This document shows positions 7,919 to 16,817 of a DNA stretch of 34,433 bases, one piece after another. The notes below the pieces were generated by a model. It saw nothing but the letters and a program-made list of their open reading frames with translations. It was not told the origin of the DNA and ran no database searches. The DNA is from Candidatus Kuenenia stuttgartensis (GTDB lineage: Bacteria > Planctomycetota > Planctomycetia > Pirellulales > UBA1268). How positions within the stretch are numbered: the stretch's first letter is position 1; the number at the start of each line of letters is the position of its first letter. Position numbers and translations under genes: made by a program. The stretch is from the NCBI GenBank assembly GCA_943332855.1, contig CALQRA010000024.1, positions 1 through 34,433 of the forward strand, written 5' to 3'.

Positions 7919-9097
7919 TCAAATCCGCCGCCGCTCAAGCAACCCCAGCGACCCCAGCACGAGGGCCAGAACACTCGCGATGCAGCTCGGGTCGATTTCG
8001 GGCACGCTCGAGATGAACGATCGGGCACCGATCCCATCGGCATAGATTCCCATCACCCTGTCATCGATGACGGTGTCGCCGGTCGCTGAACTGCCGTTGA
8101 CCGTATTGATGACCGCGGTCCAGCTCGCCTGTCCGTAGACATACGAACCGACGGCGCCCGTGGTGGGAATAAAGGCGTAAGCCGGTGACGACCCCCCAGA
8201 GACGGCGTTTGCCGCGATGGAAAAGCCGCCGTTGTAGGCGCTGATGCCCTCAAAGTGGGTGTCGATGTCGCCGTCATCGGCGAAGCTGTAAAGAGTCAGC
8301 CCGGTCACGGCGTGGGTGATCGCGTCATAGGAGGCAATGTAACCCTGGCCGGTAGACGACGCCGTCTGCACCAGCCCGCCGATGATCGTGTAGGACGTGC
8401 TCTGCTCGCCGCCGTTTTGCCATATCCCATAGATCGTGGCGGCTTCGGCGCCGTTGATGTCGAGCCGCGAGTAGGACTGCGAGACGATGTCGTAGACAAA
8501 GGGATGGCCCTCGGACAACGACGTGGACAGGTTGTAGTTTCCAACGACAAGATTCCCCATCGTGCTGTGTGGGATCGTCACCGCGATGTCCGCGCCTGGC
8601 ACCTGCAGGCTCGTCCAGGTGCCGGTGCCATCCAACGGCCCGTCGTACATCATTCCCTTCTGGAAATCGTCTGGGCCAGTTTCCAGATACGCGCCGACGG
8701 CGCGGATGTTTCCCTCGGGAATCGCCGTAGGATTGAAGCGGTGCGTGTTCGGCCCGTAGAACATCGCGCCATACACGGGATTGCCCCCGAACGAGGGCGT
8801 GAAGAGGAAGAGGCTCGGATCGGTGATCGTTGTCACCGAAGTGACGGCATCGAGAGTGCCCTTGTAGATGAAAGCAGGCGGCCCCTGGCGCATGTTCGGC
8901 GGGCCGATTCCGCCGGTGATCACCACGTTGTTCCCGGTGTCAGCGCGAATGCCGGTCACGCCGTAATCGAAGGGGAACATCGTCTCAAGACTGAACGTCT
9001 CGGCCCTGGATACGCCAGCAAACACACTCGCCGTGGTGATGACGGCGACGGAGAGGAGGGCGTGCACAATCCGGGGAGCAGAAATGGATCGCGGCAT
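7919..9097 (-). CDS. Exported PEP-CTERM-type surface protein of unknown function
   Basis: A 392-residue protein with a signal peptide (MPRSISAPRIVHALLSVAVITT..., cleavage after about residue 31, SRA). The C-terminal 30 residues (363-392) run SSVPEIDP, a hydrophobic helix ASVLALVLGSLGLL and a basic ERRRI end. This is the planctomycete form of a PEP-CTERM sorting tail, recognised and cut by an exosortase. The body has recurrent blocks with glycine and tyrosine (TGGIGPP, AVGAYLETGP, YTIIGGLVQTAS), suggestive of a beta-propeller or HAF-repeat-like fold, but I cannot name a domain. The 160-bp gap downstream separates it from the metallohydrolase on the same strand. The start at 9097 follows an AGAAGAG-like site. 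Function unknown; likely a surface or matrix protein. Confidence 0.8.
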   Translation of the reverse strand: MPRSISAPRIVHALLSVAVITTASVFAGVSRAETFSLETMFPFDYGVTGIRADTGNNVVITGGIGPPNMRQGPPAFIYKGTLDAVTSVTTITDPSLFLFTPSFGGNPVYGAMFYGPNTHRFNPTAIPEGNIRAVGAYLETGPDDFQKGMMYDGPLDGTGTWTSLQVPGADIAVTIPHSTMGNLVVGNYNLSTSLSEGHPFVYDIVSQSYSRLDINGAEAATIYGIWQNGGEQSTSYTIIGGLVQTASSTGQGYIASYDAITHAVTGLTLYSFADDGDIDTHFEGISAYNGGFSIAANAVSGGSSPAYAFIPTTGAVGSYVYGQASWTAVINTVNGSSATGDTVIDDRVMGIYADGIGARSFISSVPEIDPSCIASVLALVLGSLGLLERRRI

Positions 9098-9429
9098 CGG
9101 GAGCTCTTCTTGTCGAAAGGTTGCAACGAGGTGACACGCGACATGGATCCAAACGGGCAGAGCGAGAGACCAACGGTGCACACCCCAGGACAAATTGCGC
9201 CCAACAATCCCCTTTGCAATGTATTCAAAGCAAATTGAAAAACGCAAGGCTGAAAACCATGCTTGGAACGAATGGTCACCTCATTGGACGCACGATCAGG
9301 TCCACCAGCGTATACCGGACGGCGCCATCACATCGATTCTCCCTTGTGCGGTGGGCGGCGCGGCGATCCTCCCCTGATGCTCGGTTCTGACGACGATGGA
9401 TCGTGCGCCTGTGACGAGCCTTGGGGAGA

Positions 9430-9458
9430 GTGACGGCGGAGCTCAACCCTTGTAGAGT
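9430..9458 (+). promoter_or_regulatory. Weak candidate promoter for the esterase-sulfatase operon
   Basis: GTGACG (9430-9435) and TAGAGT (9453-9458) are separated by 17 bp, each matching four of six sigma-70-type positions. It would place the transcript start about 85 bp before the ATG, so that the hairpin at 9480-9512 would be in the leader. The match is modest and such pairs occur by chance. Confidence 0.22.
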
Positions 9459-9479
9459 GTCGGTCTGGGTGGAGTCAGT

Positions 9480-9512
9480 GACTCGGTGCTTCGCTCAACC
9501 GAAGACCGAGTC
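9480..9512 (+). promoter_or_regulatory. Stable hairpin in the leader of the esterase-sulfatase operon
   Basis: The left arm GACTCGGT-g-CTTCG (one bulged G at 9488) pairs with CGAAGACCGAGTC across the loop CTCAAC (9494-9499), giving 13 base pairs. It ends 24 bp before the GGAGG ribosome binding site at 9537-9541. No T-run follows, so it is not a standard terminator. It may stabilise the message or bind a regulator. Confidence 0.5.
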
Positions 9513-9548
9513 CAAGGGGGATCGGTGGTTTCATTCGGAGGTCTGCTC

Positions 9549-12500
9549 ATGCACCGTTGGGTCGCTCGGATCGTCCCGCTGCTGCTGTCGGCAGTGGCGT
9601 TTTTCAATGGCCTTCCCGGAGCGGCCGACGAGCCGATCGACGCTGCCGTCGGTCGGCCACTGAGCGACTGGCAACACTCCGGCGACCTCTGGCTCCTGAC
9701 GGGCCCCGAGGGGGCCGACTTGCCGGCCGACACGATCCTCCATGACGTGCCCGTCGTCATCCGGCTCGACGGCGAGTTTTTCGATTTCGCCGCGGCGCAG
9801 CCGCACGGAGAAGATCTCCGGCTCACTTCCGAGGCGGGAGAGGTGCTCCCCCACGAGATCGAGGCCTGGGACCAGGCCACGCTCAGGGCCGTCGTCTGGG
9901 TGCGCGTCCCGGAGATCCGCGGCCAGGCCCGCCAGCGACTCACGCTTCATTGGGGGAATCCCGCAGCGCCTGCGTGCTCCGACGGCGCCGCCGTCTTCAA
10001 TACAGCCAATGGCCACGTTGCCGTCTTCCACATGGACGAGCCAGTCCAGGATGCGACCGGATCGCTCGAATCTCGTGACACCGGCACAAGCGCCGCGGAG
10101 GGCATCATCGGCCCGGCCCGGCATTTCCCCGGCGGCGCGGGGGTGTTTTGCGGCGACGCGATCACTACCCTCCCGGCGGGATCGGCCGATCACACCACGC
10201 AGGCCTGGTTCCGCTCGCAGGTCTCCAATGGCCGGGTCTTCGGCTGGGGCAACGAGGCGGCGCAGGGGAAGGTGATCATGAACTTCCGCAGCCCTCCCCA
10301 CGCCCGGATGGAGTGTTACTTCTCCGGCGCCGACGTCGCCGGGGAGTCGAGGCTCGCCCCATCGCAGTGGGTGCATGTCGTCCACACGTACACCAAAGGG
10401 GAATCGCTCCTCTACGTCAACGGCGTCCTCGACGGTACGACGCGCACCGAATCGGCCCCCTTGAAGATCGCGACCCCAGCGCGGATGTGGATCGGCGGCT
10501 GGTATGACCAGTACGACTTCGCCGGGGACGTTGACGAGGTGCGGGTGTCGAATGTTGTTCGCTCCGCCGCCTGGGCAAAGCTTGAGTACGAAAACCAAAA
10601 ACCGCTCCAGATGCTCGTCGGCCATCTCGTGCAACCGGGCCTTGATTTCGCCGTCTCCCCCGAGACCCTCGAGATCGCCGAAGGGGAGACTGCCACGTTT
10701 ACCGCCCGGGCCGGCGGGGCGCAAAAAGTTTCTTGGCTCCTCGCGCGCGGCGGCGAGGAGCGGGTCGTGGCGGTCGACACGTTCCGCTGCGACGTCGACG
10801 CCGGGCGGGTGACAGGAAACGAGCAGGCCACGCTCCGGTTCCGCGCCGTCTATCCGAACAACACCAAGACGATCGATCTCCCGATCGAGATCCGCGAGGC
10901 GATCCCCGACCCGGTCTTCGTGCTCGAGGCCCCCGCGGCCTGGGATGGTCGGGAATCGATCGAGGTCGTGCCACGGATCTCGAACCTCGCCGCGCTTGAG
11001 GCGAAGGAGGCCGGCGGGCTGAATGTCCGCTGGCAGACCGACGGAATGGCGGTGATCAGGGAGGAGACGCCCGCGGGACTCGTCCTCGAGCGGAGCCAGA
11101 ACAGCGGCCGGCTCACGGTGACAGCGCGGATCGACAATGGCGGCACGGCCGTCGAGGCCAAGACGGAGATCCTCGTCACCGAACCGGCCAGCGACGCCTG
11201 GGTCGAACGCCCCGTGGACGAGCTCGACGCCGATGAAAAACCGGTCGACCGGCAGTTCTTTGCCCGCCATGACAAAAACGTCGGCACACTCCACCTCCGC
11301 GGCCGACTCGACGCCCCGGCCGAGCGCGTGTTCCTCGATCTCTTCGCGAACGGGGAGCTTGCCGACTCCTGGTCGCTCGAGCCCGACGCGGCAGGCCGCT
11401 ACGCCTTCGCGATTCCGCTCGCGCCGGGGCTCGTCCGCTACCGGGTCGAGTTCGGGGTGGTGCGTGAGGGCACGAAGACGATCCTCCACACCGCCGACGA
11501 TCTCCTCTGTGGCGACGCCTATCTGATGGACGGCCAGTCGAACACGGTGGCGAGCGACTGGGGGGCGGACCAGGTCGATGACGGCCCGCAGCCACGGGAC
11601 CGCAGCTGGGTCCGCAGTTTCGGCGCGATGGAAGGGAGCCTCGAACCGGGGTGGGGGGACGCCGTGCGGCGCGAGGGGGGAAAGCACCAGATCGGATATT
11701 GGGGGATCGACCTCGCCAGGCATCTCGTCGACACCCACCAGATCCCGGTCTGCATCCTCAATGGCGCTGTCGGCGGCACGCGCATCGACCAGCACCTCCC
11801 CGACCCCGCCGAGCGCACAAACCCGGCGACGATCTACGGCCGGCTCCTCGCCCGGGTGCGGGCCGCCCGGCTCACCCACGGCATCCGGGGGGTGCTCTGG
11901 CACCAAGGAGAGGCCGATCAGGGGGCCGATGGGCCCGATGGTGGCTACGGGAGCGAGACCTACCGAGCCCACTTCCATGAGCTTGCCGCGCACTGGCAGC
12001 GCGACATGCCGAACCTCGGCCACATCTTCCTCTTCCAGATCTGGCCCAACGCCTGCAGCCAGGGGGGCACGCCCGCCAGCGACCGGCTCCGCGACATTCA
12101 GCGCACCCTCCCTCGCGACTTCGCGCGGATGTCGGTGATGTCGACCCTCGGCATCCGCCCCGAGGGGGGCTGTCATTACCCGGCAGCGGGCTACGCCGAA
12201 ATGGCCCGGCTGATGGCGCCGCTGGTTGACCAGGCCTGCTATGGCACCACGTTCGCGGAGCCGGTGACGGCCCCTGATCTCCTCTCGGCGCGCTACGCCG
12301 ATGCGCGCCGAACCGAGATCGTCCTCGAGTTCGGCCAGCCGGTCGCGTGGGACGATGCAACGGTGTCGGAGTTCCGCCTCGATGGCGAACCGGGAGGGAT
12401 CCGCTCCGGCCGCGCCGCCGGCTCGACGCTCCGACTCGCCGTCGCCCCGGGCTGCGACGCCACGACGATCACCTATCTTGTCGATCGGCAGTGGCAGCCG

Positions 12501-12593
12501 CAGCGCGTTCTCCGTGGCACCAACGGGATCGCCGCCCTCTCCTTCCATGCCGTTGCGATCATGCCCCCTGCCGAGGAGGAGCCACGACGATGA
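9549..12593 (+). CDS. Secreted DUF2341-LamG-SGNH multidomain esterase (sialate O-acetylesterase-like)
   Basis: A 1014-residue protein with a signal peptide (MHRWVARIVPLLLSAVAFFNGL..., cleavage near residue 26). Domains in order: a DUF2341-like beta domain (about 55-145, including VRVPEIRGQARQRLTLHWGN); a LamG/concanavalin-type domain (about 185-350, ending WIGGWYDQYDFAGDVDEVRVS); Ig-like beta regions (about 360-640); and an SGNH/SASA hydrolase domain with DGQSNT (nucleophile Ser664), NGAVGGT, WHQGEAD (784-790) and GCHYP (His876). The esterase probably removes acetyl groups from sugars while the LamG part binds polysaccharide. The start at 9549 has GGAGG seven bases upstream. Its stop overlaps the sulfatase start (ATGA), so the two are made together. 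Exact polymer unknown. Confidence 0.87.
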   Translation: MHRWVARIVPLLLSAVAFFNGLPGAADEPIDAAVGRPLSDWQHSGDLWLLTGPEGADLPADTILHDVPVVIRLDGEFFDFAAAQPHGEDLRLTSEAGEVLPHEIEAWDQATLRAVVWVRVPEIRGQARQRLTLHWGNPAAPACSDGAAVFNTANGHVAVFHMDEPVQDATGSLESRDTGTSAAEGIIGPARHFPGGAGVFCGDAITTLPAGSADHTTQAWFRSQVSNGRVFGWGNEAAQGKVIMNFRSPPHARMECYFSGADVAGESRLAPSQWVHVVHTYTKGESLLYVNGVLDGTTRTESAPLKIATPARMWIGGWYDQYDFAGDVDEVRVSNVVRSAAWAKLEYENQKPLQMLVGHLVQPGLDFAVSPETLEIAEGETATFTARAGGAQKVSWLLARGGEERVVAVDTFRCDVDAGRVTGNEQATLRFRAVYPNNTKTIDLPIEIREAIPDPVFVLEAPAAWDGRESIEVVPRISNLAALEAKEAGGLNVRWQTDGMAVIREETPAGLVLERSQNSGRLTVTARIDNGGTAVEAKTEILVTEPASDAWVERPVDELDADEKPVDRQFFARHDKNVGTLHLRGRLDAPAERVFLDLFANGELADSWSLEPDAAGRYAFAIPLAPGLVRYRVEFGVVREGTKTILHTADDLLCGDAYLMDGQSNTVASDWGADQVDDGPQPRDRSWVRSFGAMEGSLEPGWGDAVRREGGKHQIGYWGIDLARHLVDTHQIPVCILNGAVGGTRIDQHLPDPAERTNPATIYGRLLARVRAARLTHGIRGVLWHQGEADQGADGPDGGYGSETYRAHFHELAAHWQRDMPNLGHIFLFQIWPNACSQGGTPASDRLRDIQRTLPRDFARMSVMSTLGIRPEGGCHYPAAGYAEMARLMAPLVDQACYGTTFAEPVTAPDLLSARYADARRTEIVLEFGQPVAWDDATVSEFRLDGEPGGIRSGRAAGSTLRLAVAPGCDATTITYLVDRQWQPQRVLRGTNGIAALSFHAVAIMPPAEEEPRR

Positions 12594-14125
12594 TCGATCT
12601 CCCTGTCGCCATTGCCTCTGCGCCCCGTGTCGATGCCTGGGTGCGTTTGCTCGGGGCGATGCTCATGGTCGTCCGGGCCGTGGTCGGATCCGCCGCCGAG
12701 CCTGCTGTGCAGCCCCCCAACGTGGTCATCCTCTACGCCGATGACATGGGCTACGGCGACCTCGGGGCCAACAACCCCGATTCGAAAATCCCCACCCCGC
12801 ACCTCGATCGCTTGGCGAGCGCGGGGACCCGGTTCACCGACGCCCACAGCTCGTCGGGGGTCTGCACGCCGAGCCGCTACGCGCTCCTTCACGGCCGCTA
12901 TCACTGGCGGAAGTTCCACGGGATCGTGCAATCGTTCGACCAGCCGATCCTCGACGCCGAGCGGACGACCCTCGCCGAGCTCCTTCGCGGCCGTGGCCAT
13001 GCCACCGCAGCCTTCGGGAAGTGGCATCTCGGCTGGGACTGGGAGGCGATCCGCCGGACCGGCGCAAAGCCGCGGATTGAGGGAAAAAACAAAATCTACG
13101 CCGCCGCCGATTTCGACTGGCGGCGGAAGATCCCGGGAGGACCGCTCGCCCATGGCTTTGACCGCTACTTCGGCGACGATGTTCCCAACTTCCCCCCCTA
13201 CGCCTGGTTCGAAGATGACCGGATCCCGGTCGCGCCGACGCTTCAACTGATGACGACAGGAGAGCCCCCGGAAGGGAACTGGGAATGCCGCCCCGGCCCG
13301 ATGGTTCATGGCTGGGACTTCCACGCCGTCATGCCGACGCTCACCGACCGGGCCGTGGCCTGGATCGAGCAACAGACCCCCGACCGTCCCTTCTTCCTCT
13401 ACTTCCCCTTCACGTCGCCGCATGCGCCGATTCTGCCGACGGCGGCCTTCACCGGCCGCTCGGCCGCCGGCCCCTACGGTGACTTCGTGGCCCAGACCGA
13501 CGACACCGTCGGCCGGGTGCTCGACGCCCTCGAGCGTCAGGGATTCGCGGAGAACACGCTCGTGATTTTCACCTCCGACAACGGCCCGGAGCGCTACGCC
13601 TACGAGCGCACCCGCGCCTTCGGCCACCGCAGCATGGGGCCGCTCCGTGGGCTGAAGCGCGACCTTTGGGAGGGGGGGCATCGGGTGCCAATGATCGTCC
13701 GCTGGCCGGGGCACGTACCCGCAGGAAGGGTTGCCGACGGCCTCGTCAGCCAGGTCGATCTCTATGCCACGATCGCTGCGGCGGTCGGGGCGGCGATCCC
13801 GGCGGGCTCGGCCGAAGACAGCCTCAATCAGCTTGCCTGGTTCGAAGGGAAGGCCCCGTCAGCGCGCCGCGAGCTCGTCCACAACACCCACGCCGACGGC
13901 TACGCCCTGCGGCAGGACGACTGGATTCTCATCGACGCGCCGTCCGGTGGGATTTCGGAGATTCCACCGTGGTATCTCGCGGCCGAGGGGATCCCGACTC
14001 CCACCCACCCCGGCGAGCTGTACGACCTGCGCACTGATCCCGGCGAGCGCCACAACCGCTTTGATTCCGATCCGGACCGGGTGGCGGCGATGCAACGACG
14101 GCTCGACGCGCTCCTGGGGCGGTGA
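12590..14125 (+). CDS. Exported sulfatase (formylglycine-dependent, S1 family)
   Basis: A 511-residue type I sulfatase. The N-terminal metal-binding segment is NVVILYADDMGYGDLG. Cys92 in VCTPSRYALLHGRY is the CxPSR site converted to formylglycine. GKWHLG supplies a conserved Lys/His pair and FTSDNGPE a further metal ligand. The C-terminus ends with the usual LYDLRTDPGERHN. The N-terminal stretch contains a hydrophobic segment (about 20-42, ending GSAAEP) consistent with export. The start at 12590 overlaps the esterase stop by four bases; the frame is open for a further 81 codons upstream but those lie inside the esterase gene. Coupling to an esterase suggests joint removal of sulfate and acyl groups from an algal-type polysaccharide; this is inference. 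No sulfatase-maturing enzyme is in the window. Confidence 0.93.
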   Translation: MIDLPVAIASAPRVDAWVRLLGAMLMVVRAVVGSAAEPAVQPPNVVILYADDMGYGDLGANNPDSKIPTPHLDRLASAGTRFTDAHSSSGVCTPSRYALLHGRYHWRKFHGIVQSFDQPILDAERTTLAELLRGRGHATAAFGKWHLGWDWEAIRRTGAKPRIEGKNKIYAAADFDWRRKIPGGPLAHGFDRYFGDDVPNFPPYAWFEDDRIPVAPTLQLMTTGEPPEGNWECRPGPMVHGWDFHAVMPTLTDRAVAWIEQQTPDRPFFLYFPFTSPHAPILPTAAFTGRSAAGPYGDFVAQTDDTVGRVLDALERQGFAENTLVIFTSDNGPERYAYERTRAFGHRSMGPLRGLKRDLWEGGHRVPMIVRWPGHVPAGRVADGLVSQVDLYATIAAAVGAAIPAGSAEDSLNQLAWFEGKAPSARRELVHNTHADGYALRQDDWILIDAPSGGISEIPPWYLAAEGIPTPTHPGELYDLRTDPGERHNRFDSDPDRVAAMQRRLDALLGR

Positions 14126-14149
14126 GCTCACCGCCGGCCGGGGAAACGG

Positions 14150-15166
14150 TCAGCGGACTTGGGCGCTGATCGTGAACGACGCTTCGAGAACGCCACCGGC
14201 CGTGAGTGGGATCACACCGCTGTCGGCCTCGCCGGCCGCGAGGCGATTGACGCCGTCGTTGGCATTGGCCGCCGGTTCGATGGCGAGCACCGGCCGGTCC
14301 TCCGGTCCGAAGCAGATCAGGTGGGTCACGTTCGGCGAGCAGGCGTACGTCAGCGTCACGCCGCTCTCGGGCCACTGGATCGTTGCCTGCCCATTGAAGC
14401 CGGCAAAGCAGGCATCGATCCGCCGGCTGCCGAGCTCCCGGGGGGTGGAGAAGTCGAGGTCTGCAGGCACCGGTTCCGGAGGGCCATCCGGGAGGCCATC
14501 GGCGTCGGTGTCGGGGTGAATCCGCGGCGCGGTGAAGCCGAGCACGACCGGCTCACCGTCGCGCGAGAGCCAGCGGCGGTAGTAGGGATGCCAGCCGAAG
14601 CCGGCCGGCATGGTTGTCTCCCCGAGGTTCTCCAGCCGCAGAGTCTGCTCGACCTGATCACCCGAGAGTCTGATTCCGACGGTCGCGCGAAGAGGCCAGG
14701 GCCAGTTGAAGTCGGGAAACTCGGCGGAGTCAAAGGAGAGGACGAGGCTCGAAGGCGTCTGCTCAACGATCGTCCACGGCCGGGCGCGGACGTCACCATG
14801 GATGGCGTGGTTCTTGGCGCCTGTGAGCTGATACTCGCGGCCGTCATACACGAAGCGCCCGTCGCGGATCCGGTTCGAATAGGGGAGCATGAGCCAGCTT
14901 GATCCCCGCGACCCGGGATCGGGCATGAGGTCGAGCCACGCCTCTCCGCGCTTCACACGCATCGCCAGCAGGCTCCCGCCGCGGGCCGGGCTGACGACGA
15001 CAGAGAACCGCTCGGAGCGGAGCTCGACCGGCGCGACCTCCTCGGCAGCCCCCTCTGGAGCCACGGCGAACACCCCCTCCCGTGGGGCCACGGCGAACAC
15101 TCCCCCGAGCACGATCACGGCCGCGAAGGCATGCCGGAGGATTCTCGGGGCGGAGGGCAACGTCAC
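14150..15166 (-). CDS. Exported aldose 1-epimerase (mutarotase) family protein
   Basis: A 338-residue protein of the galactose-mutarotase superfamily, which interconverts alpha and beta anomers of free sugars. Visible motifs are MLPYSNRIRDGRF (substrate-binding Asn/Arg), KNHAIHGDVRARPW (first active-site His), GFGWHPYYRRW (second His, HPY) and LICFGPEDRPVLAIEP near the C-terminus, where the catalytic acid is expected. It opens with a hydrophobic leader (LRHAFAAVIVLGGVFAVAP), so it is likely exported, which is unusual for GalM but fits processing of released sugars outside the cytoplasm. The GTG start at 15166 overlaps the stop of the upstream lipoprotein gene (GTGA) and follows AAGGAAAA. It converges with the sulfatase gene, leaving 24 bp. 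Confidence 0.82.
   Translation of the reverse strand: MTLPSAPRILRHAFAAVIVLGGVFAVAPREGVFAVAPEGAAEEVAPVELRSERFSVVVSPARGGSLLAMRVKRGEAWLDLMPDPGSRGSSWLMLPYSNRIRDGRFVYDGREYQLTGAKNHAIHGDVRARPWTIVEQTPSSLVLSFDSAEFPDFNWPWPLRATVGIRLSGDQVEQTLRLENLGETTMPAGFGWHPYYRRWLSRDGEPVVLGFTAPRIHPDTDADGLPDGPPEPVPADLDFSTPRELGSRRIDACFAGFNGQATIQWPESGVTLTYACSPNVTHLICFGPEDRPVLAIEPAANANDGVNRLAAGEADSGVIPLTAGGVLEASFTISAQVR
15061..15100 (-). repeat. 27-bp in-frame duplication in the epimerase leader region
   Basis: CCACGGCGAACAC occurs at 15061 and again at 15088, 27 bp apart. In the protein this gives VFAVAPREG followed by VFAVAPEGA, just after the hydrophobic leader. The duplication keeps frame and lengthens the region around the expected signal-peptide cleavage site. 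Confidence 0.6.
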
Positions 15167-15552
15167 TCGAGCTTTTCCTTGTCCATCTCCAGTTGCAGAT
15201 CGGGGATCCCCTTGTCGGTGACGATCACGTGCCAGGGCGACTTTTGTCCGATGAGATCGGCCTTCACAAGGCCACCGCCGGGGGCGTCGAGCGGGATGCT
15301 GATCTGCACCGAGTAGTTCCCCGGAAGGACACCCTTCGTTCCCTTGAAGGAATACATCTCGAACTTCCCGTCGGCATTGGTCGAGCCGATGAAACACTGG
15401 GCCGAGATGTCGTCGGCGACGAGATTGACCCCGACGCCCTCGCACGGCTTGCCACCACGGGTGAGGCGGCCGGCGACGGTTACTTCTCCCTTGTTCGCGG
15501 AACAACCAACCGCCATCAGGCAAACAAGGGTGAGCAGGAGACCACGAACCAT
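15163..15552 (-). CDS. Small lipoprotein with transthyretin/carboxypeptidase-regulatory-like fold
   Basis: A 129-residue protein. A short signal sequence (MVRGLLLTLVCLMAVGC) ends in a lipobox with Cys17, so it is probably lipid-anchored. The mature part reads GEVTVAGRLTRGGKPCEGVGV, then FIGSTNADGKFEMYSFKGTKGVLPGNYSV, the pattern of the small beta-sandwich proteins common in planctomycetes beside DUF1559 genes. It is followed by a DKG-containing strand and a charged C-terminus (EMDKEKLE). Its stop overlaps the start of the epimerase gene, so translation is coupled, and a DUF1559 gene lies 119 bp upstream on the same strand. Role unknown; probably extracytoplasmic binding or structural. Confidence 0.8.
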   Translation of the reverse strand: MVRGLLLTLVCLMAVGCSANKGEVTVAGRLTRGGKPCEGVGVNLVADDISAQCFIGSTNADGKFEMYSFKGTKGVLPGNYSVQISIPLDAPGGGLVKADLIGQKSPWHVIVTDKGIPDLQLEMDKEKLE

Positions 15553-15671
15553 GGGAGGGATCCTCGAGCTGGAATATTTGGAGGGGGAATGCGATGCGGC
15601 CGTTGAGGGACAGCAGAAAAAAGACCCCGATCCCGGCAGCGTGGCCGGGACCGGGGGCTCGTGTGTCGCGA

Positions 15672-16817
15672 TCAGCGGTTGAGGACGTTTTCGGGGACCA
15701 CCGTGCCATCGGCGATGTCGACTAGCGCCGTGATCACCGTCCCGACCTGAACCGACGTCACCGAACCATCGGCGAGGCCGATCGTCGCGCCGCCCGGGTG
15801 GGGCGTGCCCCAGTGGCCGCGGAAATTGGTCCAGCCGATGCCGTCGCAGCGCTGATCCTGGAAGACGTTCTGCGTGGCACACACGCCTCCGGAGCTCAAG
15901 GCTCGCGTCGTTTCCACGCCGCCGGCGAAGGCTCCGTCGCGGTAGGAGAGGCAGCCAGAATTGTACATCCGCGTGTCCATCGAGATCTCGCCGACGAGGA
16001 GCGTGTAGCTCGTGCCGTCGACGATGTCGGAGATGCGGACCGGCCGGCTGACGTCATACGAGTTGTACCGCTGATAGCCGCGGTTGCGCGGCCAGTTCTG
16101 GTCGATATCACCAGCCTTGGCAATCTTCGTGAGAATCTGCGACTGGCTCTGCGTGCCGGCGATGCCGTGATCGGGGGTGATCGACTGGTTGGTGGCATAG
16201 TCGGAGATCATGACCTTCGTCTGGCCACCGGTGAGGAGGTAGTGGGCAGCGAAGCCGAGGGCCGTCGGGAGCGTGCCGTTGGAGTTGGCGATGTTGGTGA
16301 AGATCCGATCGTTGCCGGCACCGTCGCCGATCGTCTCGGGACCGCTGCCGCCCCGCGATGGGCAGGAGAAGACCGGCATCGACGCCGCGTACGCCATGGT
16401 TTGGAACTCGTTGTTGAGCTCCATGAACGCCGCGGCCGCGTAAAACGGGCTGCCGGTTTGGGTCTCGACACCGCCGACCGGGGTGCCGAACGACCAGGCC
16501 CGGTAGCGGCCCGAAGCTTGCTCGAACGCTCCGCCACTGGTGGGGGGGCAGAGCGTTCCGCCGGCGAGAACTCCGGCCTGATCGCGGGTCGACACCGAAG
16601 CGCCACCGAGGGGGAAGCACTTGTTGCTCGACTCGAAGTTCATCATTCCGAGGACGATGTTCTTGACGTTGTTGATGCAGCTCATTTTGCGGGCCGCCTC
16701 ACGCGCCGACTGCACGGCCGGGAGGAGGAGGCCGACGAGCGTGCCGATGATGGCGATGACAACAAGAAGCTCGACGAGCGTGAACCCGCCGCGACGGACC
16801 GTTGGCCGGAGTGACAT
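15672..16817 (-). CDS. DUF1559 protein with type IV prepilin-like N-terminus
   Basis: A 381-residue member of the large DUF1559 (SBP_bac_10-like) family of planctomycetes. Residues 8-32 carry a prepilin signal, [18 protein letters not shown], with the G/F cleavage site followed by a hydrophobic helix, so it should be processed by a PilD-type peptidase. [18 protein letters not shown] is the conserved helix after it, and the C-terminal part has the family signature [14 protein letters not shown]. The ATG at 16817 follows a GGAG. Proteins of this family are highly paralogous in planctomycetes and are thought to be extracellular or envelope pseudopilins; their function is not established. The upstream 294 bp is gene-free. 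Confidence 0.92.
   Translation of the reverse strand: MSLRPTVRRGGFTLVELLVVIAIIGTLVGLLLPAVQSAREAARKMSCINNVKNIVLGMMNFESSNKCFPLGGASVSTRDQAGVLAGGTLCPPTSGGAFEQASGRYRAWSFGTPVGGVETQTGSPFYAAAAFMELNNEFQTMAYAASMPVFSCPSRGGSGPETIGDGAGNDRIFTNIANSNGTLPTALGFAAHYLLTGGQTKVMISDYATNQSITPDHGIAGTQSQSQILTKIAKAGDIDQNWPRNRGYQRYNSYDVSRPVRISDIVDGTSYTLLVGEISMDTRMYNSGCLSYRDGAFAGGVETTRALSSGGVCATQNVFQDQRCDGIGWTNFRGHWGTPHPGGATIGLADGSVTSVQVGTVITALVDIADGTVVPENVLNR

Larger units (their letters stand above)
9098..9548. other. Divergent intergenic region, 451 bp
   Basis: This is the only large gap with divergent genes: the PEP-CTERM gene leaves to the left and the esterase gene to the right. It holds a possible plus-strand promoter (9430-9458) and a strong hairpin (9480-9512), described separately. 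A patch of lower GC near 9205-9255 is a candidate for the minus-strand promoter, but I see no clear -35/-10 pair. No RNA gene or convincing small ORF is visible. Confidence 0.6.

Noticed and set aside
7758..8043. Upstream extension of the metallohydrolase frame to 8043
   Set aside because: It would overlap the end of the PEP-CTERM gene and place the signal peptide 95 residues inside the protein.
9531..12548. 1005-codon minus-strand frame opposite the esterase
   Set aside because: No signal peptide or motifs and highly charged, while the plus strand has DUF2341, LamG and SGNH motifs, a ribosome binding site and a coupled downstream gene.
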